Of a stretch of 20,610 nucleotides of DNA, positions 6,337 through 13,515 are shown one piece after another (positions within the stretch are counted from its first letter, which is position 1; each line of letters starts with the position of its first letter). The notes under the pieces were generated by a model. The model was not told the DNA's origin and ran no database searches. It was given only the letters and a program-made list of their open reading frames with translations. Source of the stretch: Solobacterium sp. UBA1761 (GTDB lineage: Bacteria; Bacillota_I; Bacilli_A; Erysipelotrichales; Erysipelotrichaceae); the NCBI GenBank assembly GCA_002315565.1, contig DCHD01000003.1, positions 1 to 20,610 of the forward strand, read 5' to 3'. The translations under genes and the position numbers were made by a program.

Positions 6337-7854
6337 ATGAAAGAACATACACTAGAGATGCGTAATGTAACAAAACGTTTCCCAGGCGTTATAGCTCTGG
6401 ACGACGTTTCATTACATGTTAAATCCGGTGAAATTCTGGCTATCTGTGGCGAAAACGGTGCAGGTAAATCAACTCTGATGAAAGTACTGTCTGGTATGTA
6501 CACTTCAAAAGAGTATGATGGTGAAATCTGGTTTGATGGCGAAAAGCTTGAAAACATGAATGTAGCCAAAGCCAGAGAAATCGGTATAGAGATGGTTTAT
6601 CAGGAAATCAACGTATTCCTTGACGGAAGTGTTATGGAAAACCTGTTTGTCGGAAATCTTCCAGGTAAAGGTGCACTGGTAAACTTTAAAGAACTTAAAC
6701 AGAGAACCAAGGAACTGATGGATGAAGTTGGTGTAAATGTATCACCAACATCAGTATGTCGTCCTATGTCATCTGGTCAGTTGCAGTTACTCTCAATTGC
6801 CAGAGCCAGAGTTAAAGAACCAAATATAATCGTGTTTGATGAACCAACTACTTCATTAACCGATTCTGAAGTTAAAAACCTTTTCAAGCTTATCAATAAA
6901 ATGAAAGCAGAAGGTGTTGCCATTATCTATATTTCACACAAGCTTGAAGAAATCTTTGAACTTGCTGATCGAGTAATGGTAATCCGTGATGGTCACTGTA
7001 TTTCTGACCGTCCAATCAAAGAAACCAACAACAATATGCTGATTCAGGAAATGATCGGTCGTGAAATGACTGACATGTATCCACATGATCCATCTCCTGC
7101 TACAGATGAAGTTGTGCTTAAGGTTGAACATCTTACTGTTCCTAACCCTACAGCTACCGATATCAACATCGTTGAAGACATTTCATTTGAACTTCACCGT
7201 GGTGAAATCCTTGGCTTAGGTGGACTGATTGGTGCAGGAAGATCTGAATCACTTGGTGCAATCTATGGACAGTACACTCAGGGTGTTACTAAAGAAGTAT
7301 ATCTTGAAGGTAAAAAGGTTGACATCAAGGAACCAGATGATGCAATTAAACTTGGCATTGGTTTTGTTACTGAAGAAAGAAAGAGAAATGGCTTTGTATG
7401 GTTGTTACCAATTGTACAGAACATCACCCTTATCTCTTTAAGAAGAATGCTTCCTCATAAATGGCTGATTGATTTCAAGGCTGAAGACAAACAGGCTCAG
7501 GTTATGTTTGACCGTCTTAGAATCAAGGCTCCAAGTATGAGAACTCTTGCCGGTACACTTTCAGGTGGTAACCAGCAGAAAGTCGTTCTTGGTAAATGGC
7601 TTGTTAACAACCCTAAAGTTCTGTTCGTCGATGAACCTACAAAAGGTATCGACGTAGGAACAAAGGCTGAATTCTATAAGATACTTCGCGAACTTACTCA
7701 GCAGGGTATTTCCATCATTATGGTATCTTCAGATATGCCTGAACTTGTTAATATGTCAGATCGAATTCTGGTACTGTCATCAGGTAAGATTCAGGGTGAG
7801 CTTACTGGTGAACACAGAACTCAAAGAGAAGTTATGGAATTAGCTATAAAGTAA
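6337..7854 (+). CDS. Sugar ABC transporter ATP-binding protein, two ABC domains (RbsA type)
   Basis: A 505-residue fused ATPase of the RbsA/MglA/XylG family. First domain: Walker A GENGAGKST (38-46), signature SSGQ (145-148), Walker B IIVFDE (164-169). Second domain: degenerate Walker A GLIGAGRSE (296-304), signature LSGGNQQ (408-414), Walker B VLFVDE (428-433). The altered second Walker A is normal for this family. It energises import through the permease encoded just upstream. AAAGGAG lies before the start. The stop codon sits inside the operon terminator, so the importer is a self-contained three-gene transcription unit, separate from the IclR gene that follows. Confidence 0.93.
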   Translation: MKEHTLEMRNVTKRFPGVIALDDVSLHVKSGEILAICGENGAGKSTLMKVLSGMYTSKEYDGEIWFDGEKLENMNVAKAREIGIEMVYQEINVFLDGSVMENLFVGNLPGKGALVNFKELKQRTKELMDEVGVNVSPTSVCRPMSSGQLQLLSIARARVKEPNIIVFDEPTTSLTDSEVKNLFKLINKMKAEGVAIIYISHKLEEIFELADRVMVIRDGHCISDRPIKETNNNMLIQEMIGREMTDMYPHDPSPATDEVVLKVEHLTVPNPTATDINIVEDISFELHRGEILGLGGLIGAGRSESLGAIYGQYTQGVTKEVYLEGKKVDIKEPDDAIKLGIGFVTEERKRNGFVWLLPIVQNITLISLRRMLPHKWLIDFKAEDKQAQVMFDRLRIKAPSMRTLAGTLSGGNQQKVVLGKWLVNNPKVLFVDEPTKGIDVGTKAEFYKILRELTQQGISIIMVSSDMPELVNMSDRILVLSSGKIQGELTGEHRTQREVMELAIK

Positions 7855-7871
7855 ATCTTTATAGCTTTTTT
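7842..7871 (+). terminator. Terminator of the ABC importer operon
   Basis: AGCTATAAAG (7842-7851) pairs perfectly with CTTTATAGCT (7857-7866) around TAAAT, followed by a T run to 7871. The ATPase stop codon lies in the loop region. It separates the importer operon from the IclR gene downstream. Confidence 0.85.
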
Positions 7872-7890
7872 ATTGGTTTATCATATTTTG

Positions 7891-7911
7891 ATATTTCACT
7901 GTATGAAATAT
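7891..7911. promoter_or_regulatory. Operator 1, TTTCA-N5-TGAAA palindrome before the second IclR gene
   Basis: ATATTTCA-CTGTA-TGAAATAT has perfect 8-bp arms, centre 7901. The core matches operators 2 and 3 in this window. The centre is 12 bp before the start of TTGAAG (-35) and 35 bp before the start of TATCAT (-10). Location before an IclR gene suggests autoregulation; the binding protein is inferred. Confidence 0.65.
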
Positions 7912-7912
7912 A

Positions 7913-7941
7913 TTGAAGTTTGAAAGAGTGGAAATTATCAT
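7913..7941 (+). promoter_or_regulatory. Promoter of the IclR-PLP enzyme-RidA unit
   Basis: TTGAAG (7913-7918), a 17-bp spacer and TATCAT (7936-7941). The predicted start at about 7948 is next to the ATG at 7949, so the mRNA would be leaderless; no ribosome binding site is at the proper distance. Operator 1 lies immediately upstream of the -35. Confidence 0.6.
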
Positions 7942-7948
7942 ATAGTTA

Positions 7949-8713
7949 ATGATCAGATCAGTCAATAGAACACTTGATATTCTGCAGTGCGTTGCTGATG
8001 GTAAAGGCAAGCCGGTATCTGTTTCAGTGATTGCTGAAAAGACCGGTTTAAACAAGGCTACCATCTGTCATATCACTGAGACACTTCAGGAAAGAGGATA
8101 TCTGTTGCAGATTACGAGGTTTTCAGGTTATGTGCTTGGAATCTATGCCTATAATCTCACAAGGTACAATGCTTACCACCATGACCTGATATCTAATTCA
8201 GAACCGGTATTAAACTGGATACAGAAGAAGACTGGGTATAATGCACTGCTTGCCAATCTGATAAACGGGGAAAAGTTCATTCTGAAATATGTAGATAATC
8301 CAGGCAACGAATTATCTTCAAGAGGCATGATCTATAAAGGAGATCTCTATAACTGCGCAACAGGAAGAGCAATGCTGTCAACAATGAACAGCAAAGAACT
8401 TGAAGAGATTGTTGAAAAGGTTGGTTTGCCAAAAGAAGAAGAGTGGCCAGGAATTGACAGCTTTGACAAACTGAAAAAGGAACTCTTGCTCATCAGAAAA
8501 GAAGAAGTGACCTTCTATGCCCAACCTGTTAAAAACTACTGTTGGGAATATGCAGTAGCGATCAATGGAAAACTGGGCGAGAAGTTTGCACTGGGACTTG
8601 GTTTACTGAAAGATGAAAAACCGACTGATGAAGAGATAGAGAATATAAAGAAAGTACTGATCAGGGCAAGAAAAGAAATAATTCGCAGAATGAATTATTC
8701 AGATCTGGATTAA
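7949..8713 (+). CDS. IclR-family transcriptional regulator (paralogue 2)
   Basis: A 254-residue IclR regulator with an N-terminal winged helix-turn-helix (about 1-75, including VSVIAEKTGLNKATICHI) and an effector domain (about 80-245). It aligns end to end with the IclR protein at 2375-3142, and both begin MI-SVNR, which supports this start codon. It precedes the SelA/DgaE-like gene by 9 bp, so regulator and enzyme share a transcript. Operator 1 upstream suggests it controls itself and, through operators 2 and 3, the other catabolic units. The placement of the operators just upstream of the -35 fits an activator as well as a repressor. The likely effector is a pathway intermediate such as a 2-keto-3-deoxy acid, but that is inference from KdgR-type relatives. 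Confidence 0.9.
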   Translation: MIRSVNRTLDILQCVADGKGKPVSVSVIAEKTGLNKATICHITETLQERGYLLQITRFSGYVLGIYAYNLTRYNAYHHDLISNSEPVLNWIQKKTGYNALLANLINGEKFILKYVDNPGNELSSRGMIYKGDLYNCATGRAMLSTMNSKELEEIVEKVGLPKEEEWPGIDSFDKLKKELLLIRKEEVTFYAQPVKNYCWEYAVAINGKLGEKFALGLGLLKDEKPTDEEIENIKKVLIRARKEIIRRMNYSDLD

Positions 8714-8722
8714 GGAGAAAAA

Positions 8723-9844
8723 ATGGATATTTATGAAAAGCTTGGTGTAAAGAAATACATCAATGTCTACGACACAATGACGATGTATGGAAGTACCATC
8801 ATGGACGACGATGTACTTGATTCATACAAAGAAACAAGTCAGTATCTTGTTGACATTAACGAACTGCAGGATAAGATAGGCAAAAGAATTGCTGAACTCA
8901 CTCATAACGAAGCTGCCTATGTGACAACAGGTGCATCAATGGGTGTTTCTTTGGCTATAGCAGCGTGCATGTCAGAGGGTGACAGATATAAGTTATCTAA
9001 GCTTCCTGATGCTTCAGGCATGAAAAATGAAGTTGTAATCATGAGGGCTCAGCGTAACCCTTATGACAAAGCAATTGAAGTTCCAGGAGCTAAACTTATT
9101 GAGTTTGGTAATCTGGCAGGTTCATTTGACTTTGAACTGGAAGGTGTAATCAACGAGAATACTGCTGCTGTCTACTACATCAAAGCATTAAACTATTCAA
9201 AAGCTACTATGCCGCTTGAAGATGTAATCAGAATCGCTCATAAGCATAATGTTCCGGTTATTGTGGATGCTGCTGCTCAACTTCCTCCAAAAGAGAACCT
9301 CTGGAAGTTAACAGAGATGGGTGCAGATGCTGTGGCTTTCTCTGGTGGCAAGGCAATAAGAGGACCACTGTCTACTGGCTTCATTGTCGGCAAGAAGTGG
9401 ATTGTCGATGCAGCAAAGATTGTCGGCTTCCCAAATAGGGGAGTGCTGCGTGGTGGCAAAGTTTCAAGAGAAGATATGGTTGCCATGTTGCTGGCATTAG
9501 AAAACTATCTGAAACTCTCAGATAAGGAATACGATGATATTTTACGAAGAAGAGTCAACTATTTCCTTGAAGGTTTAAAAGATATAAAGATGTTTAAACT
9601 TGGAGTTGAAGAAATGGGTCCAGTAGGTCAGATCTATCCAAGAGTAGAAATTGCTGTTGAATCAGACAAAGTCGATGTTGAAGGATTTGTTAAAGCTTTA
9701 AAAGAAGGTGAACCAGGAATACTGGCAGGTCTTCCATTACAGAAACCATACAACGTCTTCTACATCAATCCAATGACTATCATGGACAATCAGCTGGAAA
9801 CAGTACTTAATCAGATAAAGAAAATCGCAAAGGAGTATGAATAA
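8723..9844 (+). CDS. SelA/DgaE-like PLP-dependent enzyme, probable sugar-amino-acid ammonia-lyase
   Basis: A 373-residue fold-type I PLP enzyme of the SelA-like group that includes D-glucosaminate-6-phosphate ammonia-lyase (DgaE). VTTGASMGVSLA (67-78) forms the phosphate-binding loop, VDAAAQLPP (181-189) carries the Asp that contacts the PLP ring nitrogen, and SGGKAIRGP (207-215) contains the probable Schiff-base lysine K210. The RidA gene overlaps its stop by one base, as suits an enzyme that releases an enamine/imine. With KDG kinase and KDPG aldolase encoded nearby, conversion of an amino sugar acid to a 2-keto-3-deoxy acid plus ammonia is the best guess. It is not the selenocysteine-synthesis SelA: no selB or tRNA-Sec is here and it is shorter than bacterial SelA. 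AAGGAG precedes ATG. Confidence 0.75.
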   Translation: MDIYEKLGVKKYINVYDTMTMYGSTIMDDDVLDSYKETSQYLVDINELQDKIGKRIAELTHNEAAYVTTGASMGVSLAIAACMSEGDRYKLSKLPDASGMKNEVVIMRAQRNPYDKAIEVPGAKLIEFGNLAGSFDFELEGVINENTAAVYYIKALNYSKATMPLEDVIRIAHKHNVPVIVDAAAQLPPKENLWKLTEMGADAVAFSGGKAIRGPLSTGFIVGKKWIVDAAKIVGFPNRGVLRGGKVSREDMVAMLLALENYLKLSDKEYDDILRRRVNYFLEGLKDIKMFKLGVEEMGPVGQIYPRVEIAVESDKVDVEGFVKALKEGEPGILAGLPLQKPYNVFYINPMTIMDNQLETVLNQIKKIAKEYE

Positions 9845-10239
9845 TGAAAAAAGAAAGAGTTAGTGCACCAGGCACAAGAATTCCACCTAAGATGTTTTCT
9901 CAGGCTATTAAAGTCGACAATATGATCTATGTATCAGGTCAGCTTGGCAGACACCCTGAAGACGGCCATCTTGATATCGGTGACCCTGAAGCTCAGATCA
10001 GGCAGACATTCAAGAATGTACAGATGATTCTGGAATATGCCGGTTCATCTTTAGAAAATATTGTTACATTGGAAGCACATCTGCAGAATGTATCAGACCT
10101 TCCTGTTTTAAACAAGGTATATGCAGAACTTTTTGAAGATATGGAAGTTCCACCTTCACGCTGCTGTATGGGTAGTAATCTGGTAGTTGAAGGCTGTCTT
10201 TTTGAAGTGGTTGTCAGTGCTTTAATTAAGCAGGACTGA
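9844..10239 (+). CDS. ridA: RidA-family enamine/imine deaminase
   Basis: A 131-residue YjgF/YER057c/UK114 protein. RidA enzymes are small trimers that hydrolyse reactive enamine/imine intermediates released by PLP enzymes into keto acids and ammonia. R106 in PPSRCCMG corresponds to the catalytic arginine of archetypal RidA, and E121 in LFEVVVSA matches the conserved C-terminal Glu, so deaminase activity is credible. IYVSGQLG (28-35) is a family signature. The ATG overlaps the PLP-enzyme stop codon (TAATG), and the ribosome binding site AAAGGAG lies in the end of that gene, so translation is coupled. It probably works on the imine product of its partner. The gene stands at the end of the unit; operator 2 follows its stop. 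Confidence 0.9.
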   Translation: MKKERVSAPGTRIPPKMFSQAIKVDNMIYVSGQLGRHPEDGHLDIGDPEAQIRQTFKNVQMILEYAGSSLENIVTLEAHLQNVSDLPVLNKVYAELFEDMEVPPSRCCMGSNLVVEGCLFEVVVSALIKQD

Positions 10240-10255
10240 TTTCATATTATGAAAT
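10239..10255. promoter_or_regulatory. Operator 2, TTTCA-N5-TGAAA palindrome before the SDR operon
   Basis: ATTTCA-TATTA-TGAAAT, extending inward to 7-bp arms with a 3-nt spacer, centre 10247. It begins at the last base of the RidA stop codon. The -35-like TTGCTT starts 12 bp and the -10-like GATAAT 35 bp from the centre, the same geometry as operators 1 and 3. Confidence 0.65.
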
Positions 10256-10258
10256 TAA

Positions 10259-10287
10259 TTGCTTAAGAATAATATAAGAAAGATAAT
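10259..10287 (+). promoter_or_regulatory. Promoter of the SDR-SGNH-MFS-LUD operon
   Basis: TTGCTT (10259-10264), a 17-bp spacer and GATAAT (10282-10287). Transcription would start near 10294, giving a short leader that contains AAGGAG before ATG 10317. The sequence AAAGATAATAAAA around the -10 is repeated at the promoter upstream of 15529. Confidence 0.6.
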
Positions 10288-10316
10288 AAAATCAGTAGTA
10301 TTCAAGGAGAAATAAA

Positions 10317-11069
10317 ATGTTCGATTTTACAGGTAGAAAAGTATTAGTTACAGGCTCTTCACAGGGCATTGGTAAGGCAATTGCGCTGGAATTTGCAAGA
10401 CATCACGCAAAGACATTTGTTCATGCATCTGTATCTATGGAAAAGGCACAGGGTGTATGCGATGAAATCAAGAAAGAAGTTCCATATGCTGATGTTACAC
10501 CAGTTATCGGTGACTTCCTGAAAGATGATCATATTGAAGAAACTTTATATAACCAGACAGGTGATTTGGATATTCTGGTACAGAATGTATCAATCCAGTA
10601 TCGTGCACCATGGGAAGAAACAACTGTAGAGCAGTTCTATGATGTAATGAAAGTTAATCTGCTTTCAAGTTTAGTTCTGACTCAGAAATATGCTCCACAT
10701 ATGAAAGAACAGAGATGGGGCCGTATCATCTACGTCGGTTCTATCCAGCAGCATCAGCCACATGTTCAGATGTGCACATATGCAGCAAGTAAAGACGGTC
10801 AGATGTCTCTTGTCAAGAACCTTGGCAAACAGTTAGCCCCATACGGAATCACTGTTAACTGCATGTCTCCAGGCACAATCCTGACAGGCAGAAACGATAA
10901 AGTTTTGGCTATTCCTGAATACCGTGAAGCTTGTCTCAAGGGCATCCCTGCAGGAAGACTTGGCGAACCAAAAGACTGTGCAGGAGCAACATTATTGCTT
11001 GCCAGCGAAGAAGGTTCATTCATCAATGGTATCGAAATCCTCTGTGATGGCGGAGCTCACTTACTGTAA
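10317..11069 (+). CDS. SDR-family oxidoreductase
   Basis: A 250-residue classical short-chain dehydrogenase/reductase. The nucleotide-binding TGSSQGIG is at 12-19, N114 is in KVNL, and the catalytic S142, Y155 and K159 are present (YAASK at 155-159). The C-terminal INGIEILCDGGAH is typical. The usual NNAG segment reads QNVS (89-92), an uncommon variant. The region after beta-strand 2 (VHASVS) does not show a clear NAD or NADP signature, so the cofactor is open. Relatives act as gluconate 5-dehydrogenases, KduD-type reductases or aldose 1-dehydrogenases. With an epimerase and lactonase controlled by the same palindrome, oxidation of an aldose to a lactone is attractive. It is first in a four-gene operon and overlaps the next gene by one base. 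Confidence 0.88.
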   Translation: MFDFTGRKVLVTGSSQGIGKAIALEFARHHAKTFVHASVSMEKAQGVCDEIKKEVPYADVTPVIGDFLKDDHIEETLYNQTGDLDILVQNVSIQYRAPWEETTVEQFYDVMKVNLLSSLVLTQKYAPHMKEQRWGRIIYVGSIQQHQPHVQMCTYAASKDGQMSLVKNLGKQLAPYGITVNCMSPGTILTGRNDKVLAIPEYREACLKGIPAGRLGEPKDCAGATLLLASEEGSFINGIEILCDGGAHLL

Positions 11070-11716
11070 TGAAAAAACGAATTCTCTGTTATGGTGATTC
11101 AAATACCTGGGGCTATATCCCTGGGGGATTTGGACGCTATGACGAAGATATACGCTGGACCGGTGTACTTCAAAACGAAGTAAAGAACTGGGCAACAGTA
11201 ATTGAAAATGGTATCGGTGGTCGTACCACCTGTTTTGAAAATGGCTGGGGTGAATGCAAGAACGGAAAAGAAGGTCTTGGATATGCCCTTTTGGCAGCTT
11301 ATCCAATTGACATTGCTGTAATAATGCTTGGCACAAATGACCTGGCAACAAGAAATGCGGCAGTGGCAAAACAGGGAATAAATGATCTGGTTATGATGCT
11401 CAAAAGAGCGGAAGGCTATTACCTGACAAGTAGACCCGTATTTGTAGGCGAGCCAAAGATTCTGATTATTGCACCACCATCACTTCATCCTGAGTGCAGA
11501 AAAGGGCCACTTGTTTTCTTTAGGGACAAATACGAAGAATCAAGGAAGTTTGCTGAATACTATAAAGAAGTTGCTGAACTGCAGAATGTTGATTATCTTG
11601 ATGCGGCAGACCTTCTTGAAGTATCTGAAGTAGACTGCGTTCATATGGACGAAAAAGGCCACGAGATTCTCGGCAAAGCCGTTGCCAGAAAAATCGAGGA
11701 GATGATTAAAGAATAG
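11069..11716 (+). CDS. SGNH/GDSL-family hydrolase (arylesterase-like)
   Basis: A 215-residue cytoplasmic SGNH hydrolase without a signal peptide. Block I is GDSN (9-12) with nucleophile S11, block II glycine is in ENGIGGRT (46-53), block III is GTND (88-91) with N90, and block V is DCVH (189-192) with D189 and H192. The layout resembles the Mycobacterium smegmatis arylesterase/acyltransferase group. The start overlaps the SDR stop (TAATG), so the two are translationally coupled. Function within a sugar pathway could be removal of an acyl or acetyl group from the imported substrate, or hydrolysis of a lactone; both are inference. All catalytic residues are present. Confidence 0.85.
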   Translation: MKKRILCYGDSNTWGYIPGGFGRYDEDIRWTGVLQNEVKNWATVIENGIGGRTTCFENGWGECKNGKEGLGYALLAAYPIDIAVIMLGTNDLATRNAAVAKQGINDLVMMLKRAEGYYLTSRPVFVGEPKILIIAPPSLHPECRKGPLVFFRDKYEESRKFAEYYKEVAELQNVDYLDAADLLEVSEVDCVHMDEKGHEILGKAVARKIEEMIKE

Positions 11717-11731
11717 TAAAAACTATTCTTT
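11708..11731 (+). other. A/T-rich hairpin between SGNH and MFS genes
   Basis: AAAGAATAG (11708-11716) pairs perfectly with CTATTCTTT (11723-11731) around TAAAAA. It overlaps the SGNH stop codon and ends nine bases before the MFS ATG. Few G-C pairs and a broken T tract (TTTTCTT) make it a weak attenuator at best. It occupies the place where a ribosome binding site would be. Confidence 0.4.
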
Positions 11732-11739
11732 TCTTGTAT

Positions 11740-12897
11740 ATGAAAAAATACTATAAATATATTCTTCTTATACTGGTATGCATGGGTAATTTTATTGCCT
11801 GTTTTACTCAGTATCAGACATCAGTAATGTCCAAAGAACTGATAGAGGCGTTCAATATGACTTCTGGTCAGTTTGCCAGACTTACAACCGCTCAGATGAT
11901 TCCGACTATTTTCCTGAGTCTTGTTGTTGGAAGCGTTGCCGATAAGATTGGATTTAAAAAGACTATTCTGATTGCCATGTGCATTACTGTTTCCGCTTTG
12001 TTTCTGAAGATGAGCGTCAAACAGTATGTACTGCTGTTTGCTCTGTGCGGACTGGCAGGTTTTATCGGAACCTTTTTCAATACGCTCAATGCCAAGATAA
12101 TCTCTTCAGAATTTGATCCGTCTGAGATGGCCTTCAATATGGGCTTGCTGCAGGCATCACTGTCACTTGGTCAGGTATTGTCACTTGCCTATGCCGGTGT
12201 TCTTGGATATAAGAAGGTATTTCTTATTTCCTTTATTATGGCTGCGGTATTATTTGTGTTGTGGCTTACTGTTGTCAAAGACAGAAAAACAGAAGTTGTC
12301 AGCAAAAAGATCAATCTGAAAGATGGTCTCAGATACAAAGAAGCAATACTTGCCGGTTTTATTCTGTTTGCACTCTATGGCGGCTTTGGAGCTATTACGT
12401 CATTTCTGCCAAAGAAACTGTTGAGTCTTAATCTAGGCGTATCGCTTTCCGGTAAGATTACCTCAATTACGGCAGTTGCAAGGCTTGTAGGCGCTCTTAC
12501 TTTCCCGTTTGTATATAAAAGTGTACGAAACAAAAACGGACTGGTTGCTTTGATGCTGATGGTATTCCCGGTTCTGATCGGGTCAATCGCCTTAATCAAT
12601 AACGAACTGATACTTAGCGCAATAGTGGCGTTTGCCGGATATATGGTAGGTGCTTTATCACCAATTCTTTTTGCACTGCCACTAAGGATAAAGTCCATTG
12701 ATAAGGAAAATATTGGGGCAGTAGGCGGAACATTGTCGATGCTTCAGATACTTGGTGCAGTAACTGTACCTTCATATATCTGCGGTACTATTGCCGGGGA
12801 TAATTATCTGCTTCTTTATCTGATTGCCGGAGGCATATCATTTATTGGCTTTATATTGTATCTATCGTTAAATAAAAGTATAGAAATGGAGAAATAA
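11740..12897 (+). CDS. Major facilitator superfamily transporter
   Basis: A 385-residue, 12-helix MFS permease. SVADKIGFKKTI after helix 2 is the family loop motif (D-x-G-x-K/R), and a central basic loop (KDRKTEVVSKKINLKDG) divides the two halves. It probably moves a sugar acid or related organic anion by proton symport, judged only from its operon partners. I chose ATG 11740; an in-frame TTG six bases earlier would add two residues. Neither has a recognisable Shine-Dalgarno sequence, and a hairpin covers the upstream bases, so translation may depend on coupling from the SGNH gene. The next gene begins 2 bp after its stop. Confidence 0.88.
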   Translation: MKKYYKYILLILVCMGNFIACFTQYQTSVMSKELIEAFNMTSGQFARLTTAQMIPTIFLSLVVGSVADKIGFKKTILIAMCITVSALFLKMSVKQYVLLFALCGLAGFIGTFFNTLNAKIISSEFDPSEMAFNMGLLQASLSLGQVLSLAYAGVLGYKKVFLISFIMAAVLFVLWLTVVKDRKTEVVSKKINLKDGLRYKEAILAGFILFALYGGFGAITSFLPKKLLSLNLGVSLSGKITSITAVARLVGALTFPFVYKSVRNKNGLVALMLMVFPVLIGSIALINNELILSAIVAFAGYMVGALSPILFALPLRIKSIDKENIGAVGGTLSMLQILGAVTVPSYICGTIAGDNYLLLYLIAGGISFIGFILYLSLNKSIEMEK

Positions 12898-12899
12898 TA

Positions 12900-13490
12900 A
12901 TGAACTTAGAAAAACTGACTACAAATCTTACGAAGTTTGGTTATGATGTCAAAGTATTTGAGACAAAAGAAGAAGCAAGAGACTATATTGTAAGTTCAAA
13001 TAAAGATACAACTATCGGTATCGGAGGTTGTATGACAGCTAAAGATATGGGTCTATATGAAGAACTCATCAAAAACAATGAAGTGTACTGGCACTGGATG
13101 AGTAAGGAAGCTGATGTGCTTAAAAAGGAATCAGAAGCCAAGGTTTATATCTGTTCAGTTAATGGCGTCAGTGAAAATGGTGAACTTATCAATATCGACG
13201 GTACCTGCAACCGTATATCTTCAAGTGTCTTCGGTCATGAGAAAGTTATCCTGGTCTTTGGCACAAACAAAATCAGAGACAACTATGAAGAAGCATTAGA
13301 TCGAGCAAAGAATATTGCGGCAGTAAAGAATGCCATCAGGCTCAATAAGAAAACGCCTTGTGTAAAAGCAGGAAGATGTATGGACTGTAATGCACCAGAA
13401 AGAATCTGCAGCGGTCTGACTGTACTGTTAAGAAAACCTGAACATGCCTTTTACGAGGTTGTCATCGTAAAAGAAGAACTCGGTTATTAA
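12900..13490 (+). CDS. LUD-domain protein (LutC/YkgG-related)
   Basis: A 196-residue single LUD-domain protein. GIGGCMTAKDMG (40-51), NIDGTCNR (98-105) and VFGTNKI (119-125) match the family found in the lactate-utilisation proteins LutB and LutC. The C-terminal cysteines C154, C160, C163 and C170 (CVKAGRCMDCNAPERIC) form a small cluster seen in stand-alone Bacillota members and could bind a metal or an Fe-S centre. No lutA or lutB partner is nearby, so lactate oxidation by a Lut complex is not supported. It ends the SDR operon, and its role in the sugar pathway is unknown. Its start lies 2 bp after the MFS stop, with an in-gene ribosome binding site (ATGGAGAA). Confidence 0.8.
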   Translation: MNLEKLTTNLTKFGYDVKVFETKEEARDYIVSSNKDTTIGIGGCMTAKDMGLYEELIKNNEVYWHWMSKEADVLKKESEAKVYICSVNGVSENGELINIDGTCNRISSSVFGHEKVILVFGTNKIRDNYEEALDRAKNIAAVKNAIRLNKKTPCVKAGRCMDCNAPERICSGLTVLLRKPEHAFYEVVIVKEELGY

Positions 13491-13515
13491 AAAAAGATTC
13501 CCACCAGGGAATCTT
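13489..13515 (-). terminator. Terminator between convergent operons
   Basis: AAGATTCCC (13494-13502) pairs with GGGAATCTT (13507-13515) around ACCA. On the minus strand a run of seven T follows (complement of 13489-13495, partly in the stem), making a good terminator for the lactonase transcript. In the plus direction no T run follows, so it is a poor terminator for the LUD end. Confidence 0.75.

Noticed and set aside
4285..7854. D-ribose transport operon (rbs)
   Set aside because: The components are of the ribose type, but there is no ribokinase or RbsD beside them and the same family imports many sugars, so a ribose assignment is not supported.
8723..9844. Selenocysteine synthase SelA
   Set aside because: The fold is shared, but the protein is shorter than bacterial SelA, lies in a sugar-acid locus with RidA, and no selB, selD or tRNA-Sec is in the window.
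11734..11739. TTG as start of the MFS transporter
   Set aside because: It adds only two residues, has no ribosome binding site, and ATG follows six bases later. ATG 11740 is the simpler choice.
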